This document shows, piece after piece, positions 34,396 through 46,200 of a stretch of 48,417 nucleotides of DNA; position 1 is the first letter of the stretch; the number at the start of each line of letters is the position of its first letter. The stretch covers positions 96,590-145,006 of the forward strand of contig NW_019775886.1 in the NCBI RefSeq assembly GCF_001039355.2, given 5' to 3'. A program made the position numbers and the translations under genes. The notes beneath the pieces were generated by a model. It made no database searches. It saw only the letters and a list, made by a program, of their open reading frames with translations, and was not told the origin of the DNA. This stretch comes from Lingula anatina. Taxonomy: Eukaryota; Brachiopoda; Lingulata; Lingulida; Lingulidae.

Positions 34396-35500
34396 GACGC
34401 GATATATGAAACCAGCCTAACCCAGAGCGCTGAATCTACTTGCTCTGTGAGAAATATAACACCGGCGTTAAGTTATGCATACATTGTTACTACCTATACT
34501 ACTAGGTTTGAAAAGTTTACATCACCCCAGCTGAATTTAAAAGACACGCGCACAAAGAAATGCGTCTAAAAGGAGATGCGACGCACCAACATAATGGCTT
34601 GAACAGTGCATACCCTTCACAAAATGTATGCCCCAATAACGAATAACAACTGTTCATTTTGGCCGAGAAATGAATTTTCCTGGGGTAAACATCAATTTTC
34701 CTATTCTTACCAATGGTTAATGAATCCATTTCTACATTTAAATTTAGTCCCTGTTTTTTTTCCTAAAAAGATATTTTTTGTAAATCTCTTAAGAGATTAT
34801 TACTGAGTATAGCCATCTACGAAGGTTACGTAGTCGGATGGCATGCACAGATATCAGATTACTTGCTATAACTGCTGTTTTTGTGGTAAAATAGAATATA
34901 TTTTATTTCTATGTTGTTTACAATGTATTTATTGTGAAATTTAGATCTCATACGAAGAGTTGTTATCCCTTTAATAAAAATATACAGAATGGAAATTCGT
35001 TTTGTAAATATCGAGCTTTATCGAGCGTGCTATGTGCACACGAACAATATGTGGGGCCTCGATTTGAAACCTGCCAGCTTTTGTGTTTTTAATCTCCAAA
35101 TACTTTAAAAAATCTATAAAGCTAATAAATTGGGCGTCGATAAGAACCTATTATATCGTATCTTTTATATTAATTATTATTGAAGATCACAATAATAAAC
35201 GAGTCGCATTTCAATGTACTCCATGCTATGGTCTTTATTTAAAAATAGCAATTTTTACGAGATTACATAGTGCATCGTTTGGTTCCATTGCCTCGCTTTC
35301 AAAAATTAGAACAGGCGCTCCAAAACCGGGAGACGAAGTAAAAAAATTTATATTGGCCCTTGCACAAGAATGTCCTCGCAGCATTATCTGCAATTAACCT
35401 TCCTACGATTTTGAATGTATTTTGCAATATCATTTTCAATCTGGCCCATGAAGAATTTTATTAATCAAGAGTTGGGGAGGGGTGAAAAACCCCCATTGGG
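34396..35500. other. Head-to-head promoter region of genes C and B (left part)
   Basis: AT-rich non-coding DNA; no gene recognised. Together with the Tc1 remnants to its right it separates the two divergent start codons by 2.6 kb. Confidence 0.5.
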
Positions 35501-35583
35501 GCCACATATAACACTATAAATACAATGGGATTCCCCTTAAAATGAAGGTAAAATAAATGTTATTCTAAGGAATTTCGACGGAT

Positions 35584-36125
35584 TTACTTTTTACAACATA
35601 AAATCAATAAAAAATTTCTAATATAAAATTTCAGAAAGACACCAGAGAGCAAATGAAATAAAATCAACCAGACGGTAAACACCGGCAGGCTTTGCAGCGC
35701 ACTTTGGTCCGCATATAACCAGTCTACTGTTGCATTGATTGTTAGTGGAGAAGCATTATCATGCTGAAGTATATGGTGGCCACGGTCTCCAAAGATATTT
35801 TCGAAAGATTTTCTTTTCAGAACTTGGATGCATGGCCCTGCCTTAAGTTTTGCGTTGACCACTGCCAGCTTGCACTACACTATAGTAGCCAATACACGGA
35901 TACCATGACTTATATGGAGTGTGTCCTGGCGACCAGATGCATACAAATTGGGAAGATACTTCTTTCGAGCTTTCTCCAATCTCTTACGCGCCCATCCCTG
36001 CTGACAACGCTTAACAAGCTTTCATCTTGTTTGCTGGCGTCCATCCCAGAGATTTTAAACGCAGTTGAGGAATATGATTTCTCTTGGTTTGTGAAAGCTG
36101 ACAGAGGGACTGAAAATGGGTACAT
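35584..36125 (-). mobile_element. Degenerate Tc1-like transposase, minus strand
   Basis: Reading leftwards: [20 protein letters not shown] (first catalytic Asp), a broken middle, then FENIFGDRGHHILQHDNASP (second Asp, QHDNA) and a degraded PIEHLSGVF-like third site. Order and motifs fit a DD34E transposase. Several stops and frame changes make it inactive. Confidence 0.7.
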
Positions 36126-36681
36126 TCAAAGTGTCACCCCTACCGCATCATCGGTAGAGAACATCTTTGGGGACAGGAACCAATCGTTTATATTTCAAGA
36201 TAACGCTACACCACATAGGGCCAGGCCAGTGCAAGAGTGGTTTTACCAGCATGGTTTCAACAGGGTGGACTGGCCTGCCCAATCACCAGACGCAAACCCC
36301 ATTGAAAACCTGTGGCAAGATATTGGAAATCAAGTGGCAAAGGATCGCCTTTTTGCCAGAAACTCCCTAATCCAAAGTGTCTTCTGAGCCTGGGCCAACT
36401 TAGCCCCCAGAAGATTGATGAAGCTTTATCAGTCTATGCCTAGCAGGATGGTGGCCATATTGAGATCACGTGGCTATCCCACAAAAAATTAATTCTGTCA
36501 TAATAGCATGAACTTAAGGCAGGGCCATGCATCCAAGGCAATGCACTGTTCTGTAAACCTAAAATAAATATACTCACTTGACGCAATCAGTTTTCAATAC
36601 AATAGCAATTGAAAAAACTAACATATCCAGCTGTTGTTCCCCTTAAAGCAAAATGGTACAATATTTTTGTCACCCCCTGTA
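36126..36681 (+). mobile_element. Tc1-like transposase C-terminal half, plus strand
   Basis: Encodes [40 protein letters not shown] and, after a frame break near 36385, QSMPSRMVAILRSRGYPTKN with stop at about 36491. These are the second Asp, the DD34E Glu (PIENLW) and the family's usual C-terminal end. The element finishes near TTTTTGTCACCCCCTGTA (about 36681), a plausible terminal inverted repeat next to TA. The 5' half is missing and is replaced by the opposing fragment at 35584-36125. Confidence 0.75.
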
Positions 36682-36926
36682 CATGTGCCTGTATATTTGT
36701 TTAACTGCTCATCTGACAGGATTTGCTTAGAATGTATTTCTTTGTGCATATTTGTCTTTTAAAATTTAGCTGGGCTGCTGTAAGCTTTCTTGACCTTGTA
36801 AAGGGTCTAACAATGCATGCACAGGTTAACGCTGGTGTTAGAGGTTCTATGATTTCACTGATCTCGTAAAATCAACACCGTGGCTTAGATTGGTTAAGGC
36901 CTTCATCCTTCGCACATTGCGCAAGG

Positions 36927-36953
36927 AAGGTAGTTTGGGTGGTAACGAACATT
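36927..36953 (+). promoter_or_regulatory. Gene B leader with conserved GGTAGTTYGGGTG motif
   Basis: GGTAGTTTGGGTGGTAACGA directly precedes the start codon of gene B and matches the gene C leader on the other strand. Confidence 0.45.
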
Positions 36954-37241
36954 ATGGGTGTGAACTTTAAGGCACAGCGTTTGGTATTCCTGCTTGTTAG
37001 CATTATCGCTTTTACTACGGTCCAAGCGGGTAAGTTAAGTCTAAATGTAAGTTAAAAAAATTCTAAATGTAATAAGACCGTTAGTTAAGAAAATAGTTTC
37101 ACACAAAAGTTGTCAAATTTCAGAGCCTTATCTCAGTAAAGGGACAAATTTGCAGAAAAAGTTACTATAGAATTTAATTTCCTTGATGATTAAATAAAAG
37201 ACATAACTTTTTGAAAATGCCTTAATTTTCATTATTTTATA

Positions 37242-37277
<36 letters not shown>

Positions 37278-40200
37278 TAATATTTAGAATAAAGAATGAA
37301 GAAATAGCACTATTTTCTTAAAATGGATGAATCGTGAGTTAAAAGAAAGCAAAGAAAATCCATTCATTTTAATGCAACACAGTTGAAGTGGAAATACCAT
37401 CCAACACAGAGTGATTATTTTGTCTTCCCATTACTAAATTTTAATAACAGAAAGCATGGCTCAAACTTTTGCATCTTAAATGGAGGGCGTTCCGTAAGTT
37501 CTTTTGAGCAGCATGATAGTGGAAAATAATATGACCTCCATTATTTGTCAATTCTTTTAAACCTTGGGCTATATTTACATATACATTTGAACAATATTCA
37601 CGTCTTTGCAGCGTGAGGGGAATAAGTACCATTACAATGCGTGGCTTAACGTGTTTACACTGTTTACCTACCCATTGAATATGGCTTTTGCTCGCGTATT
37701 GAATAACAAAATACCCCTTTTTGTTAATGATAACCATGTTTGTTATCAAGATTATAAAACTAGCCCCTGAGATTTTTTTATTTGTACTTTTTGTTTCCAG
37801 TTTACTTGGTTTTCATTTTCCATATTCAATCAGTGTCAAAAATGTTAACAATTTGCACAAAATATATAGATACGTAAAGCAAAAAAGAGTATTTCACTAA
37901 TCCTAAAACAAATAGATACTTTTAATAATTAATTTGTAGACAAGGCGATTTTAAAGGTTTTCCATCAAGTTTATATGCAGGGTGAATGCCCGTTATCAAA
38001 AGTTTCTTCGACCACTTTGGAATGCAAATAAACCAATATACAGCCCAAATCATGATGATCAACGGATCGGAAGACAGGTAGGACCTGCTCTAGGTGGCTT
38101 GACAAATATATGACTGTGATGAGTAATGCTATTTGGGGAGAATATTAACACAGACGCAAGGAGAGAGCCGTCAGTCTGAGAGCAAATAGAAATAAAACAA
38201 TTCCAGATAATGAAATATGTGTACTTTATTGCAAAGAACTTAGACTTCCCCTTTTGCATAGAAAATAATGGATGCAGCTCAGCTATCGTACGTCATCTAC
38301 ACATGTCAAGCAGGGGCTGGACGCAGTGTGGCCGTAGCAAATAGCGTGTAATTGAATATAATAAAATGTAAATTATACATGTAGGTACGTCTATCATCTA
38401 GAAATGTCTTCTGGAGTTGGGTTTATCTACCTTAAGTTTAGGGACACGTAATGGATGCTCAGCGTAGGTTCCTTAGGAAAATTTTGGATAAAAAGAGGAA
38501 TGAAGAACGACCCTTTCATGGCTTTTCGGAATACCTGTTTAAATGCAAGGGCAAGGGCTGCAATTTCCTTCTTTGCAATGCTGTTTACATCAAATACCAT
38601 AAACGTGACGAAGTCAGAACGAAAAGAAATATACATGTAGAATCTTCACAGGAAATGTGTGTAATAAAATTCTACCACCTACTTCGATATCATATGATTC
38701 CGCTATTGTTTATTTATTTATTGTTTTATTTTCAGGGCGTTCCACTCCAAGTATTTGTCTTTTGTTTTGTCTATTTTTATTAAAGACATTTTATCATTTA
38801 TTTTTTTTTATTACTTCTTCCACGTGTAATTAACCTCAGATATGCATTATATCGAACTGTTTTACAGACCGCCACGAGTGTGCTCGAGTTTGTCAGCGAA
38901 ATGACCACAAGACCTGCGAGTACAACTTTACCGTCGAGTGGTATCTTACACTATCTAAGGTATACAGAGTGCGAAAAAATAAGAAACAAAATCAGGAAAT
39001 TACGCGAAGGCAAAAAGTGTAGAGATTTTAATAAAATCAGAGCCAAAGTAGTTTGATCAGTTCCCAACTAGAACAGTTATAACTATATTTAATATATGTA
39101 AATCTAAAATGTGTTAATTTCAATCAACCAGAAAGTCGACTCTGCTGCACAAGGGGAAATGTTTTGCGCCAGACTATATGGCACCTGTTCTTTATCTTTA
39201 ATTATGTTAGCGACAATATGGGAAAAGGTGGCAAAATGAAAGCATGTGTTTGCTTTGAAGTTATTATCCTGAAAGTGAAGGCAATGCGTGCTAGAAATAA
39301 TTTTACTGGTTGTCATTCGAGCATGATTCGATAGAATTCCCTATAAAATACCTATACTACATTATCAATTATTAATAGTTTTTAAAGAAAAACAGAAAAG
39401 ATTAAGACAATAAAAAAAAACATGAAAACTCCCTGTAGTTATTTTGTTAGTGTTAATGATGCACGAACTGTTGCTTATACATTTATAAAAACCCTCCCAA
39501 AATGAACAACACGTACGTTACGATGCATTCCAGGCTTGCTATGACTGTCCATTCAACTTGACGGACTGCCACCGCCCCCATTGTATAGCTGCTGATGGAC
39601 ATATGCGAGCTGTCATTGCGGTCAATAGACAGATACCAGGACCGATGATAGAGGTGAGCACAAATATATTGAAACCTTCGTGTGCCTGAAGAGCCCTCGG
39701 GCGAAGTGTTTGGAAAATGTAATGTAAAAGTCATTCAATTTCGATATTGTATGTTTTGGCTCGTCTTCATGAGTTCAGCGTCTTCATGAGTACTGTTCAG
39801 CATGAATTACACACACTGGACCAGGGCCGTAGCCTGAGCAAACTGCCAGGGGGGGCAGTAAGCGGATACGAGGGGGCGAAGTCACCAAGGGGGGGGGTGT
39901 CCCCCTCCCACGGTGTGGAAAATTTTTAAAAACTGTATGTATAATACTGCATTCTGGTGCATTTTAACTGTTATTTATTGCTCAATCAGAAGTCAGAAAT
40001 TGCGATTATTTTTTTTTGCACCTCAAATCCCAGGGGAGGCAGCTGCCCCCCCCTGCCCCCCGGAGGCTACGGCCCTGTGGACAATAGAAGTGTCACCCCC
40101 TAAATCAAAGTAACCAAAGTAGGCAGATCTTGGGTAGTTATAATGCCTGCATGGTCTACTTATAATGTGACTAATGAGTATAAAACCGCTGTACCATGGA

Positions 40201-43200
40201 ATTGTATTGTTGGCCTTGTACATGTACAGCAAATGTTATTCCTGTCTTCCTCCAATATGGCAAGATACAGGCAATTATCTAACGTATAGACGTCAAGTTA
40301 TTAACCTGAAGAGGCGGAATATAAGCAATGTCAGAATATCGATACAGTTGAATTGTTCAGTCAGAACCGTGCAGATCCCTCGAGGGTCTGGTCTCGGTAT
40401 AGAAACACTGGATCAAGAGACAAATTGCCTCTGATGGGTCGTCCAAGAAAAACTACTGACAGTGAAGACCGACGACTGATTTTGATGTCCAGGTTGTCAA
40501 AGTTCGACATTGCTTGTCAGTTGACAACACAGTGGAACAATTTCACACATAAGAATCTGTCTGTGAAAACTGCTAGGCGTCGGTTACATGCTCAGAGAGT
40601 AAACAGCAGGGTAGCAAGACTGAAACCTCTTATATCGTTACAAAAAGGGCAACATAGAGTGAAAAAAGGCCAACAGGATCTGGAACCGGACAGTCCATGA
40701 CAATTGGTCCTATATAGTTTATCTGATGAGTGTCGCTTTTGTCTGACCTCTGATGACAGACGATGCTGGCGAACTGCTGGTAAAATGTGTGGAATGATAT
40801 GTCAAAACTTATGACAAATGCCCGTCCAACCAGAAGACAAACTCTGTTAGATTCAGTGTTTCATGCTTGGGCCAGCATAAGCCCTGAACGCATTAGACAA
40901 TAATATGAATCCTTGCCTCGCAGACTGGCAGCTATTATTAGGTCACGTGGCTATGCCACTAAGTACTAATTTTGGACTTGAAACTGCATATCTTGGTAGA
41001 GTGTATGTTTTGTTCTCATTTTGTGTATTTTTGTGAAATTTGTTGTTAGTAAAACGATACCAGGAGCATATCATTCCACAGTCATTTATCTCCCACAAAG
41101 CAATGTTTCAGTAGGGGTGACACTTCTACTGTCCAGTGTGTGTAGATATAATATTGTTGGTGTGTGTTTTATACAACTTGTTTTTGTTGTTTATTTTCCC
41201 CGCGGTGACGGTTGAAATAGGCCCCAGACACCTTCGTTTAGAATGCTTTGGCGTGGTTTGAGACAGTTTACACCAGCTGATAAATCAAAGATGTAAAAAA
41301 AGACTGGAAACCTTGAGCGAACACAATTGAATTCCCACCTAAAATATTTTCGCCCTCCCTAAATTTTCATGTATAGATAAATTATGAATATTTATTAATA
41401 CATTGGCTGAGATGTGTTTATTGTAAATTAATCAAGAGATTTGTGATTGTCATCCAGGTTTGTGAGGGTGATACCTTGGTGGTGAATGTAAAGAATGAAC
41501 TTGAGGACGGTGAAAGTACAGTGATACATTGGCACGGCATCCACCAGATGGGGACACCGTACATGGACGGAGTCAGTATGATAACACAGTGCCCCATTTC
41601 ACAGTTCGCAACATTCAGGTACGCTACGGGAATGTTAGACACATACAAAACCAAATGATGATAGTTGCCGGTTGGCCAATATTTTAAAAGGAAGTGAATT
41701 AAAACCATTTTCACTATACAGGAATATACATGGAACTTCTGTTTGTGTGTTTGTATGTGAGCTTGTAAAAAAATTCATTCAATCTTCTTACAACAGATGA
41801 AGTCTAAATATTTTAAACATGGCATATTTAACTCGTGAATTGTTGATTGAAGCGTTATTACTGTATATTGCTACAAATTCTACCCTCTGTCTTTATTTTA
41901 TTAATTTTAGGCATTTTTCTTTTTCATTACCTTATTTATTTATTTATTCATTTTCTGGGTTGGGGAGGGGATAGGGTGAGCGGGAAAGAGAATGAGAGGG
42001 ACAGCCTGGGTACTAAAGCAGAAATATCTGTTCCAATACAGGTACACGTTTAAAGCCAGCCCAGCTGGGACCCATTTCTACCATTCCCACATTGGCTCGC
42101 AGATCGCGGATGGCCTGTATGGTGCGTTAATAGTTCGCAAACCACCGGAAGATGAACCACATAGGACCCTGTACGACGAGGATCTCCCTAGTCACGTGGT
42201 TCAGCTGGCAGACTGGTTTCCGGAGCCATGGAATGCGCGTTTTGTTCAATTGATGCATAACAAGTGAGTGTTGTTTGTTGATACTAGTGAAAGAAATGTT
42301 TTGAACATCAGCTTTAAAATATCTTGTTTCGTTGATGCTGTGAAATAATTATTTTGTAATAATTGACCACTTACAATGTCGTTTTAAAACTTAAGAATGT
42401 TCCCTGTATTCTTGAGAATAAGTTAACTAAGTGTTATTTATTGAACCAGTGTCTCTTTGTACAAATTTTGTTATGCAGTAATAATTGTTTTTTCTTCAGG
42501 GCTGACTTCTTTCTGCCACTTTCCTTACTGTTAAACGGGAGATCTGATAAGTACGAAGTAAAACTAAGCTCTAACCCTAACATCACGGCAAGACCCCCTC
42601 TAGAAGTCTTTCACGTGACCCAGGGTAATCGATATCGATTCCGCTTTACGAACGCTGGTAATCTGAAGTGCCATTTTAAAGTATCGGTTGACGCCCACAA
42701 CTTGACTGTCATTGCTGCCGATGGCGTTGCTGTGAAGCCCTTGGAGGTCGACGTTTTTGGAATAAAATCAGGTTTAAATATATTTTTGATCACCATGCGG
42801 GGATGTTTTTTTTTTTTTTTTTTGGGGGGGGGGGTGCAATTATGATGTCGAAGGGTACAGGCAATTTACTTGTAAAGCTTTTATGTCTAACAGCTTCTCC
42901 CATGAAGCAATTCAGGGCTTGAACTTCAGTAAACCATACTGAATGTATTACTTTAATAATAAAATTTGAAAATCATTCGTTCATTTTAGGTGAAAGATTT
43001 GACGTCGTTTTGCATGCCAATCAGTCAGTTGGTAATTATTGGTTGAAAGCGGTAGGCTTAGTGGACTGTGGCCTTTTAGGGAATGTGGCCCTAGGAGTGA
43101 TTAGATACGATGGCGCGGCTGACGAGTACCCCACAGAAGACAGGAAGGCAAACAGACTCGGAAAGGTTATTGAAATTCGTGTTTTAATACATGACTTAAT

Positions 43201-43210
43201 CTCTCTTCAA

Positions 43211-43253
<43 letters not shown>

Positions 43254-46200
43254 CGTAATATGGAATCATTGAGGCGTTGCGATGACACTTCAGGCATCAA
43301 GTTGTCTATTCTTTGTGGCTGTTCGCTTAAGTCTTGGTCTGATAAAATATCTATAGTTTTTTCTGTCTGGTTCTGCGCCTCACACCTTCAGCTGTGGCTA
43401 ACTTTTGCAAGACCGTTTGATCTTGTTACACGTTCATGTACTATCGAAGCTTTATTTCCGTTACTTCCGTGAGAATGGCCTTATCGAACTTATGTTCACC
43501 ATAATGGTGTTACGAACCTGTTCATTTTTAATCGGTCTTTATATGGGAGGCTCAAGATGTCAGGTTAGCACCTCATTTCAAATTTTGACTTTTCAAAGGC
43601 CATGCCTCATGTGAATACAGGAATATTGAGAGAATTATCGACCTTAATTTTAAGAGTATATGAATATCCCTGGTTATGGATACAAGGTATATGAACATGG
43701 CTCCAAGGTACCCGGTATATGAATATCTCTGGATGATGAATCAAAGTTAAAGCCTGATAGCTCTGGCAAAGCTGATACCCATTTAAAAGCCATAACTGGG
43801 TCCATAACCTTGTTCATACTTCTGTCTACCAGATTTTATAACATCATTGTCATTGTATGTCAGCCACAGCGTCACTGCCGTATGTAATCAGCTAATGCCT
43901 GTAGATTTACCATTCTTCATAGATTTTAGAGCTTGTTCTACTCCTGCACACGTGAGTGGAATGTTTCCCTTTTTGGGTAAGGTTATCCGGATCACCACCA
44001 AAACCTATTTGTAATCACTCTTCTGACATATCCTATAAATTTCATCAAAATCCATCCATGACTTTTTGAGTCAAGCGGGTGCAACAATATAATACGGTCA
44101 TGTACGAATACCCCACGGATAGAAGTATATCATGTCGTCAACGTATTTTACAAAACTGAATATTTCAGTATTTGAATCCCACCATGAGTAAGCCAGGGAG
44201 CCCGATTACAACCCACGGACCGGACTTTGATATTCTCGTGGACGAGCTGGAAAATATTGAGAACGAAAATTTTACCGACGAGAATGTGGATGTCAAATAC
44301 TATCTTGGTAAGTCAAGTTGTTGCATGATCCAGTGTCAGCTCGTCGAATTATTTTTGCGTTATACATGTATATGCTTTATTTATCGCACTATATACAAAA
44401 ATTTAATAATTTTGATAGAGAGGACCTTGTTAAACAGGAAGTTTTAAACTTTAATCGACTAATGATGTGTAAAAACCCTTGTGCCATTGGTCTGATATGG
44501 TTTCAACAATTTACACTTCTTATGCCTTGGTCAAGGCTGTGCCGCTCTAGCGGACAAAAGTCCGTATGAGAACAGTATCAACTTTGAGTGGACGAAGCCA
44601 CTTTTTGGTGCATGGATTGAACGTATAAGCAGCGTACAAATAGGGTATGAACAGAGTATTTGCACCGTATAAAAGGTGTGCTGAAGATGTGGAAAAAGAT
44701 CTTCGTATAAACCACAAGTGATATAACGCAGTTTTTCATACACCAATCACGCGAAAGGTAAACGCTAAGGACATTATTACCCTTTGCCAAAAACTACAAA
44801 GGGGATGGAGCAACCATCTTTGAGCCCTGTTATTAACCGTACTGAGCATCTTTGAAATGAATTGAAGTGTGCAATCCAGATGACCACCAAACGCCAAAAA
44901 GGCTGGACCAATTCCGCCAACCTTTTGAGGAATCATGAGGCAATATTTCACAAAGCAGAAGGCAGGCCGCGCCACCTACAGGAAAAGATTACCGAACGTG
45001 GTAGCCACACACGCTTTTAGACACGTGACCTTTAACTAGCACACCCTAATGATAAATGTGTGTAAATTTAGTGACATTTGGTGAGCTTCGTATGATCAGT
45101 TTTCAAGCTACAAACCGATTTTCCCGACCTGACTTCAAAGCAATGAGCCTCGGAGTACAAGAACCAATTACATGTATAAAGGTAAAGTTTATTAGCAGTA
45201 AACGGTAGACTTATAGCGTTACATGTGTTTCAATTTTTCTTGTTTTTTAGGTATGGACTTTCTGATGAATGACGACCCGAAGTACAACCCCCCTATATAC
45301 GACCCTGTCGAGGAGCTACGTCCAGCTAAAACACATTTGACTCCAACTTTCGACAACGTATCTTTTCTTTAAAATCATTCTTTATTCTTTTAAATACAAA
45401 AAATATATTCCCAGAGACCCAGGAAACCGTATATGTATAATGTTGCTACTTGACAGTTAACATACAGGTGCATTACATATAATTTCAAGTAGGAAGCCAA
45501 TAGTTTTGAAATAATCTTTATATCCAGTATTTTACTACTAAAAACCATAAACAACATTTAATAGTTATTGATATGTATACTTGAAAACCGACTTCGAAGC
45601 AAAATGCTGATACGTGAAAAGATGAAAATAAGTGATATTGATCAATTATATTCTATTAAGTAAAGCGTGAGCTTTTTCATCTTCTTCCATATTTTCATTG
45701 GTACAATAATTAATCACTTCTCAAACACGAAAATTATATAAAAACTGGTTATCTTCCTTAACGATCATAAAGATAACGTTTGCGTTCCCTCCTGTGCCCC
45801 TCATGACACAACCAGATGACATTGATGCCGCCTGGTTTTGTAACCACTCCACAGTTAACACCACCAACTGCGGTGACGATTTCTGCCAGTGCACACATAT
45901 GGTGGAATTCAAGCTTAATCAGGTAAACAATATTCATTAAAATCGGTATTTGATTAATACTGTAAACCTCGTCTCTTTCTTTTTTTCAATTATCACTTAC
46001 AAAAGTTGCACTCGGTTTATTTATTTATTTTTTTTACTATTCTTATTTTTCCTCCATTAATTCGTTCCATTATAATTATTATTATTATTATTATTATTAT
46101 TATTTACCATTTATTTGGTTTATTAAGATGAGGGACGTAAATGAAATGGGTTGTTATTTACTAAGGTCGTGGAAATGTTCCTCATCAACGAGGGTAGACG

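Noticed and set aside
38427-38783. Overlapping plus and minus frames of about 60-110 codons in gene B intron 1
   Set aside because: Mutually overlapping frames without recognisable motifs, inside an intron; probably chance.
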